The notes under the pieces: model-generated | Seen by the model: the letters and a program-made list of their open reading frames with translations, nothing else | Told to the model about the DNA's origin: nothing | Database searches by the model: none | Program-made: the position numbers and the translations under genes | In this document: positions 13,201-28,200 of the stretch, piece after piece | Layout: every line of letters starts with the position of its first letter | How positions within the stretch are numbered: position 1 is the first letter of the stretch | Source: Siphonodentalium dalli | Taxonomy: Eukaryota; Mollusca; Scaphopoda; Gadilida; Siphonodentaliidae | Length of the DNA stretch: 64,000 bases | Direction of reading: 5' to 3' | Assembly (NCBI GenBank): GCA_032622095.1 | Contig: CP136068.1 | Coordinates: forward strand, 3,261,314-3,325,313

Positions 13201-16200
13201 CCCCACATAGAGATATATCATCCCATAGAGAGCCCCACATAGAGATAGATCATCCCATAGAGCGCCCCACATAGAGATAGATCATCCCATAGAGAGCCCC
13301 ACATAGAGATAGATCATCCCATAGAGAGCCCCACATAGAGATAGATCATCCCATAGAGCGCCCGACATAGAGATAGATCATACCATAGAGAGCCCCACAT
13401 AGAGATAGATCATACCATAGAGAGCCCCACATAGAGATAGATCATACCATAGAGAGCCCCACATAGAGATAGATCATCCCATAGAGAGCCCCACATAGAG
13501 ATAGATCATACCATAGAGAGCCCCACATAGAGATAGATCATACCATAGAGAGCCCCACATAGAGATAGATCATCCCATAGAGCGCCCCACATAGAGATAG
13601 ATCATCCCATAGAGCGCCCCACATAGAGATAGATCATCCCATAGAGAGCCCCACATAGAGATAGATCATACCATAGAGAGCCCCACATAGAGATAGATCA
13701 TACCATAGAGAGCCCCACATAGAGATAGATCATACCATAGAGAGCCCCACATAGAGATAGATCATCCCATAGAGAGCCCCACATAGAGATAGATCATCCC
13801 ATAGAGTGCCCCACATAGAGATAGATCATACCATAGAGAGCCCCACATAGAGATAGATCATACCATAGAGAGCCCCACATAGAGATAGATCATACCATAG
13901 AGAGCCCCACATAGAGATAGATCATCCCATAGAGAGCCCCACATAGAGATAGATCATACCATAGAGAGCCCCACATAGAGATAGATCATCCCATAGAGAG
14001 CCCCACATAGAGATAGATCATACCATAGAGCGCCCCACATAGAGATAGATCATCCCATAGAGCGCCCCACATAGAGATAGATCATCCGATAGAGAGCCCC
14101 ACATAGAGATAGATCATCCCATAGAGAGCCCCACATAGAGATAGATCATCCCATAGAGCGCCCCACATAGAGATAGATCATCCCATAGAGAGCCCCACAT
14201 AGAGATAGATCATACCATAGAGAGCCCCACATAGAGATAGATCATACCATAGAGAGCCCCACATAGAGATAGATCATCCCATAGTGAGCCCCACATAGAG
14301 ATAGATCATACCATAGAGAGCCCCACATAGAGATAGATCATACCATAGAGAGCCCCACATAGAGATAGATCATCCCATAGAGAGCCCCACATAGAGATAG
14401 ATCATCCCATAGAGAGCCCCACATAGAGATAGATCATCCCATAGAGAGCCCCACATAGAGATAGATCATACCATAGAGAGCCCCACATAGAGATAGATCA
14501 TCCCATAGAGCGCCCCACATAGAGATATCATCCCATAGAGAGCCCCACATAGAGATAGATCATCCCATAGAGAGCCACACATAGAGATATATCATCCCAT
14601 AGAGCGCCCCACATAGAGATAGATCATCCCATAGAGCGCCCCACATAGAGATAGATCATCCCATAGAGAGCCCCACATAGAGATAGATCATCCCATAGAG
14701 AGCCCCACATAGAGATAGATCATCCCATAGAGAGCCCCACATAGAGATAGATCATCCCATAGAGTGCCCCACATATAGATAGATCATCCCATAGAGAGCC
14801 CCACATAGAGATAGATCATCCCATAGAGAGCCCCACATAGAGATAGATCATCCCATAGAGAGCCCCACATAGAGATATATCATCCCATAGTGAGCCCCAC
14901 ATAGAGATAGATCATCCCATAGAGCGCCCCACATAGAGATAGATCATCCCATAGAGAGCCCCACATAGAGATATATCATCCCATAGAGAGCCCCACATAG
15001 AGATAGATCATCCCATAGAGCGCCCCACATAGAGATAGATCATCCCATAGAGAGCCCCACATAGAGATAGATCATCCCATAGAGAGCCCCACATAGAGAT
15101 AGATCATCCCATAGAGCGCCCCACATAGAGATAGATCATACCATAGAGAGCCCCACATAGAGATAGATCATACCATAGAGAGCCCCACATAGAGATAGAT
15201 CATACCATAGAGAGCCCCACATAGAGATAGATCATCCCATAGAGAGCCCCACATAGAGATAGATCATACCATAGAGAGCCCCACATAGAGATAGATCATA
15301 CCATAGAGAGCCCCACATAGAGATAGATCATCCCATAGAGCGCCCCACATAGAGATAGATCATCCCATAGAGCGCCCCACATAGAGATAGATCATCCCAT
15401 AGAGAGCCCCACATAGAGATAGATCATACCATAGAGAGCCCCACATAGAGATAGATCATACCATAGAGAGCCCCACATAGAGATAGATCATACCATAGAG
15501 AGCCCCACATAGAGATAGATCATCCCATAGAGAGCCCCACATAGAGATAGATCATCCCATAGAGTGCCCCACATAGAGATAGATCATACCATAGAGAGCC
15601 CCACATAGAGATAGATCATACCATAGAGAGCCCCACATAGAGATAGATCATACCATAGAGAGCCCCACATAGAGATAGATCATCCCATAGAGAGCCCCAC
15701 ATAGAGATAGATCATACCATAGAGAGCCCCACATAGAGATAGATCATCCCATAGAGAGCCCCACATAGAGATAGATCATACCATAGAGCGCCCCACATAG
15801 AGATAGATCATCCCATAGAGCGCCCCACATAGAGATAGATCATCCCATAGAGAGCCCCACATAGAGATAGATCATCCCATAGAGCGCCCCACATAGAGAT
15901 AGATCATCCCATAGAGAGCCCCACATAGAGATAGATCATACCATAGAGAGCCCCACATAGAGATAGATCATACCATAGAGAGCCCCACATAGAGATAGAT
16001 CATCACATAGAGCGCCCCACATAGAGATAGATCATCCCATAGAGAGCCCCACATAGAGATAGATCATACCATAGAGAGCCCCACATAGAGATAGATCATA
16101 CCATAGAGAGCCCCACATAGAGATAGATCATACCATAGAGAGCCCCACATAGAGATAGATCATCCCATAGAGAGCCCCACATAGAGATAGATCATCCCAT

Positions 16201-19200
16201 AGAGAGCCCCACATAGAGATAGATCATCCCATAGAGAGCCCCACATAGAGATAGATCATCCCATAGAGAGCCCCACATAGAGATAGATCATACCATAGAG
16301 AGCCCCACATAGAGATAGATCATCCCATAGAGCGCCCCACATAGAGATATCATCCCATAGAGAGCCCCACATAGAGATAGATCATCCCATAGAGAGCCAC
16401 ACATAGAGATATATCATCCCATAGAGCTCCCCACATAGAGATAGATCATCCCATAGAGCGCCCCACATAGAGATAGATCATCCCATAGAGAGCCCCACAT
16501 AGAGATAGATCATCCCATAGAGAGCCCCACATAGAGATAGATCATCCCATAGAGAGCCCCACATAGAGATAGATCATCTCATAGAGAGCCCCACATAGAG
16601 ATAGATCATCCCATAGAGAGCCCCACATAGAGATAGATCATACCATAGAGCGCCCCACATAGAGATAGATCATCCCATAGAGAGCCCCACATAGAGATAG
16701 ATCATCCCATAGAGAGCCCCACATAGAGATAGATCATCCCATAGAGAGCCCCACATAGAGATAGATCATCCCATAGAGCGCCCCACATAGAGATATCATC
16801 CCATAGAGAGCCCCACATAGAGATAGATCATCCTATAGAGAGCCACACATAGAGATATATCATCCCATAGAGAGCCCCACATAGAGATAGATCATCCCAT
16901 AGAGAGCCCCACATAGAGATAGATCATCCCATAGTGAGCCCCACATAGAGATAGATCATCCCATAGAGCGTCCCACATAGAGATAGATCATCCCATAGAG
17001 AGCCCCACATAGAGATAGATCATCCCATAGAGAGCCCCACATAGAGATAGATCATCCCATAGAGAGCCCCACATAGAGATAGATCATCACATAGAGAGCC
17101 CCACATAGAGATAGATCATCCCATAGAGAGCCACACATAGAGATAGATCATCCCATAGAGAGCCCCACATAGAGATAGATCATCTCATAGAGAGCCCAAC
17201 ATAGAGATAGATCATCCCATAGAGAGCCCCACATAGAGATAGATCATCCCATAGAGAGCCCCACATACATATAGATCATCCCATAGAGAGCCCCACATAG
17301 AGATAGATCATCCCATAGTGAGCCCCACATAGAGATAGATCATCCCATAGAGAGCCCCACATAGAGATAGATCATCCCATAGAGAGCCCCACATAGAGAT
17401 AGATCATCTCATAGAGAGCCCCACATAGAGATAGATCATCCCATAGAGAGCCCCACATAGAGATAGATCATCCCATAGAGCGCCCCACATAGAGATAGAT
17501 CATCCCATAGAGAGCCCCACATAGAGATAGATCATCACATAGAGAGCCCCACATAGAGATAGATCATCCCATAGAGAGCCCCACATAGAGATAGATCATC
17601 CCATAGAGAGCCCCACATAGAGATAGATCATCCCATAGAGAGCCCCACATAGAGATATATCATCCCATAGAGAGCCCCACATAGAGATATATCATCCCAT
17701 AGAGAGCCCCACATAGAGATATATCATCCCATAGTGAGCCCCACATAGATATAGATCATCCCATAGAGAGCCCCACATAGAGATAGATCATCCCATAGAG
17801 AGCCCCACATACATATAGATCATCCCATAGAGAGCCCCACATAGAGATCGATCATCCCATAGAGAGCCCCACATAGAGATATATCATCCCATAGAGAGCC
17901 CCACATAGAGATAGATCATCCCATAGAAAGCCCCACATAGAGATAGATCATCCCATAGAGAGCCCCACATAGAGATAGATCATCCCATAGAGAGCCCCAC
18001 ATAGAGATAGATCATCCCATAGAGAGCCCCACATAGAGATAGATCATCCCATAGAGAGCCCCACATAGAGATAGATCATCCCATAGAGCGCCCCACATAG
18101 AGATAGATCATCCCATAGAGTGCCCCACATAGAGATAGATCATCCCATAGAGAGCCCCACATAGAGATAGATCATCCCATAGAGAGCCCCACATAGAGAT
18201 AGATCATCCCATAGAGAGCCACACATAGAGATAGATCATCCCATAGAGAGCCCCACATAGAGATAGATCATCCCATAGAGAGCCCCACATAGAGATAGAT
18301 CATCCCATAGAGAGCCCCACATAGAGATAGATCATCCCATAGAGAGCCCCACATAGAGATATATCATACCATAGAGAGCCCCACATAGAGATAGATCATC
18401 CCATAGAGAGCCCCACATAGAGATAGATCATCCCATAGAGAGCCCCACATAGAGATAGATCATCCCATAGAGAGCCCCACATAGAGATAGATCATCCCAT
18501 AGAGAGCCCCACATAGAGATAGATCATCCCATAGAGAGCCCCACATAGAGATAGATCATCCCATAGAGCGCCCCACATAGAGATATCATCCCATAGAGTG
18601 CCCCACATAGAGATAGATCATCCCATAGAGAGCCCCACATAGAGATAGATCATCCCATAGAGAGCCCCACATAGAGATAGATCATCCCATAGAGAGCCCC
18701 ACATAGAGATAGATCATCCCATAGAGCGCCCCACATAGAGATAGATCATCCCATAGAGCGCCCCACATAGAGACAGATCATCCCATAGAGCGCCCCACAT
18801 AGAGATAGATCATACCATAGAGAGCCCCACATAGAGATAGATCATCCCATAGAGAGCCCCACATAGAGATAGATCATACCATAGAGTGCCCCACATAGAG
18901 ATAGATCATACCATAGAGCGCCCCACATAGAGATAGATCATCCCATAGAGAGCCCCACATAGAGATAGATCATACCATAGAGAGCCCCACATAGAGATAG
19001 ATCATCCCATAGAGAGCCCCACATAGAGATAGATCATCCCATAGAGCGCCCCACATAGAGATAGATCATCCCATAGAGAGCCCCACATAGAGATAGATCA
19101 TCCCATAGAGAGCCCCACATAGAGATAGATCATCCCATAGAGAGCCCCACATAGAGATAGATCATACCATAGAGAGCCCCACATAGAGATAGATCATCCC

Positions 19201-22200
19201 ATAGAGAGCCCCACATAGAGATAGATCATACCATAGAGCGCCCCACATAGAGATAGATCATCCCATAGAGAGCCCCACATAGAGATATCATACCATAGAG
19301 AGCCCCACATAGAGATAGATCATACCATAGAGCGCCCCACATAGAGATAGATCATCCCATAGAGAGCCCCACATAGAGATATCATACCATAGAGCGCCCC
19401 ACATAGAGATAGATCATACCATAGAGAGCCCCACATAGAGATAGATCATCCCATAGAGAGCCCCACATAGAGATAGATCATCCCATAGAGAGCCCCACAT
19501 AGAGATAGATCATACCATAGAGAGCCCCACATAGAGATAGATCATCCCATAGAGCGCCCCACATAGAGATAGATCATCCCATAGAGAGCCCCACATAGAG
19601 ATAGATCATTCCATAGAGAGCCACACATAGAGATAGATCATCACATAGAGAGCCCCACATAGAGATATATCATCCCATAGAGAGCCCCACATAGAGATAG
19701 ATCATACCATAGAGAGCCCCACATAGAGATAGATCATCCCATAGTGAGCCCCACATAGAGATAGATCATCCCATAGAGAGCCCCACATAGAGATAGATCA
19801 TCCCATAGAGAGCCCCACATAGAGATAGATCATCCCATATAGAGCCCCACATAGAGATAGATCATCCCATAGAGAGCCCCACATAGAGATAGATCATCCC
19901 ATAGAGAGCCCCACATAGAGATATATCATCCCATAGTGAGCCCCACATAGAGATAGATCATCCCATAGAGCGCCCCACATAGAGATAGATCATCCCATAG
20001 AGAGCCCCACATAGAGATATATCATCCCATAGAGAGCCCCACATAGAGATAGATCATCCCATAGAGCGCCCCACATAGAGATAGATCATCCCATAGAGAG
20101 CCCCACATAGAGATAGATCATCCCATAGAGAGCCCCACATAGAGATAGATCATCCCATAGAGCGCCCGACATAGAGATAGATCATACCATAGAGAGCCCC
20201 ACATAGAGATAGATCATACCATAGAGAGCCCCACATAGAGATAGATCATACCATAGAGAGCCCCACATAGAGATAGATCATCCCATAGAGAGCCCCACAT
20301 AGAGATAGATCATACCATAGAGAGCCCCACATAGAGATAGATCATACCATAGAGAGCCCCACATAGAGATAGATCATCCCATAGAGCGCCCCACATAGAG
20401 ATAGATCATCCCATAGAGCGCCCCACATAGAGATAGATCATCCCATAGAGAGCCCCACATAGAGATAGATCATACCATAGAGAGCCCCACATAGAGATAG
20501 ATCATACCATAGAGAGCCCCACATAGAGATAGATCATACCATAGAGAGCCCCACATAGAGATAGATCATCCCATAGAGAGCCCCACATAGAGATAGATCA
20601 TCCCATAGAGTGCCCCACATAGAGATAGATCATACCATAGAGAGCCCCACATAGAGATAGATCATACCATAGAGAGCCCCACATAGAGATAGATCATACC
20701 ATAGAGAGCCCCACATAGAGATAGATCATCCCATAGAGAGCCCCACATAGAGATAGATCATACCATAGAGAGCCCCACATAGAGATAGATCATCCCATAG
20801 AGAGCCCCACATAGAGATAGATCATACCATAGAGCGCCCCACATAGAGATAGATCATCCCATAGAGCGCCCCACATAGAGATAGATCATCCCATAGAGAG
20901 CCCCACATAGAGATAGATCATCCCATAGAGAGCCCCACATAGAGATAGATCATCCCATAGAGCGCCCCACATAGAGATAGATCATCCCATAGAGAGCCCC
21001 ACATAGAGATAGATCATACCATAGAGAGCCCCACATAGAGATAGATCATACCATAGAGAGCCCCACATAGAGATAGATCATCCCATAGTGAGCCCCACAT
21101 AGAGATAGATCATACCATAGAGAGCCCCACATAGAGATAGATCATACCATAGAGAGCCCCACATAGAGATAGATCATCCCATAGAGAGCCCCACATAGAG
21201 ATAGATCATCCCATAGAGAGCCCCACATAGAGATAGATCATCCCATAGAGAGCCCCACATAGAGATAGATCATACCATAGAGAGCCCCACATAGAGATAG
21301 ATCATCCCATAGAGCGCCCCACATAGAGATATCATCCCATAGAGAGCCCCACATAGAGATAGATCATCCCATAGAGAGCCACACATAGAGATATATCATC
21401 CCATAGAGCGCCCCACATAGAGATAGATCATCCCATAGAGCGCCCCACATAGAGATAGATCATCCCATAGAGAGCCCCACATAGAGATAGATCATCCCAT
21501 AGAGAGCCCCACATAGAGATAGATCATCCCATAGAGAGCCCCACATAGAGATAGATCATCCCATAGAGTGCCCCACATATAGATAGATCATCCCATAGAG
21601 AGCCCCACATAGAGATAGATCATCCCATAGAGAGCCCCACATAGAGATAGATCATCCCATAGAGAGCCCCACATAGAGATATATCATCCCATAGTGAGCC
21701 CCACATAGAGATAGATCATCCCATAGAGCGCCCCACATAGAGATAGATCATCCCATAGAGAGCCCCACATAGAGATATATCATCCCATAGAGAGCCCCAC
21801 ATAGAGATAGATCATCCCATAGAGCGCCCCACATAGAGATAGATCATCCCATAGAGAGCCCCACATAGAGATAGATCATCCCATAGAGAGCCCCACATAG
21901 AGATAGATCATCCCATAGAGCGCCCCACATAGAGATAGATCATACCATAGAGAGCCCCACATAGAGATAGATCATACCATAGAGAGCCCCACATAGAGAT
22001 AGATCATACCATAGAGAGCCCCACATAGAGATAGATCATCCCATAGAGAGCCCCACATAGAGATAGATCATACCATAGAGAGCCCCACATAGAGATAGAT
22101 CATACCATAGAGAGCCCCACATAGAGATAGATCATCCCATAGAGCGCCCCACATAGAGATAGATCATCCCATAGAGCGCCCCACATAGAGATAGATCATC

Positions 22201-25200
22201 CCATAGAGAGCCCCACATAGAGATAGATCATACCATAGAGAGCCCCACATAGAGATAGATCATACCATAGAGAGCCCCACATAGAGATAGATCATACCAT
22301 AGAGAGCCCCACATAGAGATAGATCATCCCATAGAGAGCCCCACATAGAGATAGATCATCCCATAGAGTGCCCCACATAGAGATAGATCATACCATAGAG
22401 AGCCCCACATAGAGATAGATCATACCATAGAGAGCCCCACATAGAGATAGATCATACCATAGAGAGCCCCACATAGAGATAGATCATCCCATAGAGAGCC
22501 CCACATAGAGATAGATCATACCATAGAGAGCCCCACATAGAGATAGATCATCCCATAGAGAGCCCCACATAGAGATAGATCATACCATAGAGCGCCCCAC
22601 ATAGAGATAGATCATCCCATAGAGCGCCCCACATAGAGATAGATCATCCCATAGAGAGCCCCACATAGAGATAGATCATCCCATAGAGAGCCCCACATAG
22701 AGATAGATCATCCCATAGAGCGCCCCACATAGAGATAGATCATCCCATAGAGAGCCCCACATAGAGATAGATCATACCATAGAGAGCCCCACATAGAGAT
22801 AGATCATACCATAGAGAGCCCCACATAGAGATAGATCATCCCATAGTGAGCCCCACATAGAGATAGATCATACCATAGAGAGCCCCACATAGAGATAGAT
22901 CATACCATAGAGAGCCCCACATAGAGATAGATCATCCCATAGAGAGCCCCACATAGAGATAGATCATCCCATAGAGAGCCCCACATAGAGATAGATCATC
23001 CCATAGAGAGCCCCACATAGAGATAGATCATACCATAGAGAGCCCCACATAGAGATAGATCATCCCATAGAGCGCCCCACATAGAGATATCATCCCATCG
23101 AGAGCCCCACATAGAGATAGATCATCCCATAGAGAGCCACACATAGAGATATATCATCCCATAGAGCTCCCCACATAGAGATAGATCATCCCATAGAGCG
23201 CCCCACATAGAGATAGATCATCCCATAGAGAGCCCCACATAGAGATAGATCATCCCATAGAGAGCCCCACATAGAGATAGATCATCCCATAGAGAGCCCC
23301 ACATAGAGATAGATCATCTCATAGAGAGCCCCACATAGAGATAGATCATCCCATAGAGAGCCCCACATAGAGATAGATCATACCATAGAGCGCCCCACAT
23401 AGAGATAGATCATCCCATAGAGAGCCCCACATAGAGATAGATCATCCCATAGAGAGCCCCACATAGAGATAGATCATCCCATAGAGAGCCCCACATAGAG
23501 ATAGATCATCCCATAGAGCGCCCCACATAGAGATATCATCCCATAGAGAGCCCCACATAGAGATAGATCATCCCATAGAGAGCCACACATAGAGATATAT
23601 CATCCCATAGAGAGCCCCACATAGAGATAGATCATCCCATAGAGAGCCCCACATAGAGATAGATCATCCCATAGTGAGCCCCACATAGAGATAGATCATC
23701 CCATAGAGCGTCCCACATAGAGATAGATCATCCCATAGAGAGCCCCACATAGAGATAGATCATCCCATAGAGAGCCCCACATAGAGATAGATCATCCCAT
23801 AGAGAGCCCCACATAGAGATAGATCATCACATAGAGAGCCCCACATAGAGATAGATCATCCCATAGAGAGCCACACATAGAGATAGATCATCCCATAGAG
23901 AGCCCCACATAGAGATAGATCATCTCATAGAGAGCCCAACATAGAGATAGATCATCCCATAGAGAGCCCCACATAGAGATAGATCATCCCATAGAGAGCC
24001 CCACATACATATAGATCATCCCATAGAGAGCCCCACATAGAGATAGATCATCCCATAGTGAGCCCCACATAGAGATAGATCATCCCATAGAGAGCCCCAC
24101 ATAGAGATAGATCATCCCATAGAGAGCCCCACATAGAGATAGATCATCTCATAGAGAGCCCCACATAGAGATAGATCATCCCATAGAGAGCCCCACATAG
24201 AGATAGATCATCCCATAGAGAGCCCCACATACATATAGATCATCCCATAGAGAGCCCCACATAGAGATAGATCATCCCATAGTGAGCCCCACATAGAGAT
24301 AGATCATCCCATAGAGAGCCCCACATAGAGATAGATCATCCCATAGAGAGCCCCACATAGAGATAGATCATCCCATAGAGCGCCCCACATAGAGATAGAT
24401 CATCCCATAGTGAGCCCCACATAGAGATATATCATCCCATAGAGAGCCCCACATAGAGATAGATCATAACATAGAGAGCCCCACATAGAGATAGATCATC
24501 CCATAGAGAGCCCCACATAGAGATAGATCATCCCATAGAGAGCCCCACATATAGATAGATCATCCCATAGAGAGCCCCACATAGAGATAGATCATCCCAT
24601 AGAGAGCCCCACATATAGATAGATCATCCCATAGAGAGCCCCACATAGAGATAGATCATCCCATAGAGAGCCCCACATAGAGATAGATCATCCCATAGAG
24701 AGCCCCACATAGAGATAGATCATCCCATAGAGAGCCCCACATATAGATAGATCATCCCATAGAGAGCCCCACATAGAGATAGATCATCCCATAGAGAGCC
24801 CCACATAGAGATAGATCATCCCATAGAGCGCCCCACATAGAGATAGATCATCCCATAGAGAGCCCCACATAGAGATAGATCATCCCATAGAGAGCCCCAC
24901 ATAGAGATAGATCATCCCATAGAGCGCCCCACATAGAGATAGATCATCCCATAGAGCGCCCCACATAGAGATAGATCATCCCATAGAGAGCCCCACATAG
25001 AGATAGATCATCACATAGAGAGCCCCACATAGAGATAGATCATCCCATAGAGAGCCCCACATAGAGATAGATCATCCCATAGAGAGCCCCACATAGAGAT
25101 AGATCATCCCATAGAGAGCCCCACATAGAGATATATCATCCCATAGAGAGCCCCACATAGAGATATATCATCCCATAGAGAGCCCCACATAGAGATATAT

Positions 25201-28200
25201 CATCCCATAGTGAGCCCCACATAGATATAGATCATCCCATAGAGAGCCCCACATAGAGATAGATCATCCCATAGAGAGCCCCACATACATATAGATCATC
25301 CCATAGAGAGCCCCACATAGAGATAGATCATCCCATAGAGAGCCCCACATAGAGATATATCATCCCATAGAGAGCCCCACATAGAGATAGATCATCCCAT
25401 AGAAAGCCCCACATAGAGATAGATCATCCCATAGAGAGCCCCACATAGAGATAGATCATCCCATAGAGAGCCCCACATAGAGATAGATCATCCCATAGAG
25501 AGCCCCACATAGAGATAGATCATCCCATAGAGAGCCCCACATAGAGATAGATCATCCCATAGAGCGCCCCACATAGAGATAGATCATCCCATAGAGTGCC
25601 CCACATAGAGATAGATCATCCCATAGAGAGCCCCACATAGAGATAGATCATCCCATAGAGAGCCCCACATAGAGATAGATCATCCCATAGAGAGCCCCAC
25701 ATAGAGATAGATCATCCCATAGAGAGCCACACATAGAGATAGATCATCCCATAGAGAGCCCCACATAGAGATAGATCATCCCATAGAGAGCCACACATAG
25801 AGATATATCATCCCATAGAGAGCCCCACATAGAGATAGATCATCCCATAGAGAGCCCCACATAGAGATAGATCATCCCATAGAGAGCCCCACATAGAGAT
25901 AGATCATCCCATAGAGAGCCCCACATAGAGATAGATCATCCCATAGAGAGCCCCACATAGAGATAGATCATCCCATAGAGAGCCCCACATAGAGATAGAT
26001 CATCCCATAGAGAGCCCCACATAGAGATAGATCATCCCATAGAGCGCCCCACATAGAGATATCATCCCATAGAGTGCCCCACATAGAGATAGATCATCCC
26101 ATAGAGAGCCCCACATAGAGATAGATCATCCCATAGAGAGCCCCACATAGAGATAGATCATCCCATAGAGAGCCCCACATAGAGATAGATAATCCCATAG
26201 AGCGCCCCACATAGAGATAGATCATCCCATAGAGCGCCCCACATAGAGATAGATCATCCCATAGAGAGCCCCACATAGAGATAGATCATCACATAGAGAG
26301 CCCCACATAGAGATAGATCATCCCATAGAGAGCCCCACATAGAGATAGATCATCCCATAGAGAGCCCCACATAGAGATAGATCATCCCATAGAGCGCCCC
26401 ACATAGAGATAGATCATCCCATAGAGAGCCCCACATAGAGATAGATCATCACATAGAGCGCCCCACATAGAGATAGATCATCCCATAGAGAGCCCCACAT
26501 AGAGATAGATCATCCCATAGAGAGCCCCACATAGAGATAGATCATCACATAGAGAGCCCCACATAGAGATAGATCATCCCATAGAGAGCCCCACATAGAG
26601 ATAGATCATCACATAGAGAGCCCCACATAGAGATAGATCATCACATAGAGAGCCCCACATAGAGATAGATCATCCCATAGAGAGCCCCACATAGAGATAG
26701 ATCATCCCATAGAGTGCCCCACATAGAGATAGATCATCCCATAGAGAGCCCCACATAGAGATAGATCATCCCATAGAGTGCCCCACATAGAGATAGATCA
26801 TCCCATAGAGCGCCCCACATAGAGATAGATCATCCCATAGAGAGCCCCACATAGAGATAGATCATCCCATAGAGAGCTCCACATAGAGATAGATCATCCC
26901 ATAGAGCGCCCCACATAGAGATAGATCATCCCATAGAGTGCCCCACATAGAGATAGATCATCCCATAGAGAGCCCCACATAGAGATAGATCATCCCATAG
27001 AGAGCCCCACATAGAGATAGATCATCCCATAGAGAGCCCCACATAGAGATAGATCATCCCATAGAGAGCCCCACATAGAGATAGATCATCCCATAGAGAG
27101 CCCCACATAGAGATAGATCATCCCATAGAGAGCCCCACATATAGATAGATCATCCCATAGTGAGCCCCACATAGAGATAGATCATCCCATAGAGTGCCCC
27201 ACATAGAGATAGATCATCCCATAGTGAGCCCCACATAGAGATAGATCATCCCATAGAGAGCCCCACATAGAGATAGATCATCACATAGAGAGCCCCACAT
27301 AGAGATAGATCATCCCATAGAGAGCCCCACATAGAGATAGATCATCCCATAGAGAGCCCCACATAGAGATAGATCATCCCATAGAGAGCCCCACATAGAG
27401 ATATCATCCCATAGAGAGCCCCACATAGAGATAGATCATCCCATAGAGAGCCCCACATAGAGATAGATCATCCCATAGTGAGCCCCACATAGAGATAGAT
27501 CATCCCATAGAGAGCCCCACATAGAGATAGATCATCCCATAGAGAGCCCCACATAGAGATATATCATCCCATAGAGAGCCCCGCATAGAGATAGATCATC
27601 CCATAGAGAGCCCCACATAGAGATAGATCATCCCATAGAGCGCCCCACATAGAGATAGATCATCCCATAGTGAGCCCCACATAGAGATATATCATCCCAT
27701 AGAGAGCCCCACATAGAGATATATCATCCCATAGAGAGCCCCACATAGAGATAGATCATCCCATAGAGAGCCCCACATAGAGATAGATCATCCCATAGAG
27801 TGCCCCACATAGAGATAGATCATCCCATAGAGAGCCCCACATAGAGATAGATCATACCATAGAGAGCCCCACATAGAGATAGATCATCCCATAGAGAGCC
27901 CCACATAGAGATAGATCATCCCATATAGAGCCCCACATAGAGATAGATCATCCCATAGAGAGCCCCACATAGAGATAGATCATCCCATAGAGAGCCCCAC
28001 ATAGATATAGATCATCCCATAGAGAGCCCCACATAGAGATAGATCATCCAATAGTGAGCCCCACATAGAGATAGATCATCCCATAGTGAGCCCCACATAG
28101 AGATAGATCATCCCATAGAGTGCCCCACATAGAGATAGATCATCCCATAGAGAGCCCCACATAGAGATAGATCATCCCATAGTGAGCCCCACATAGAGAT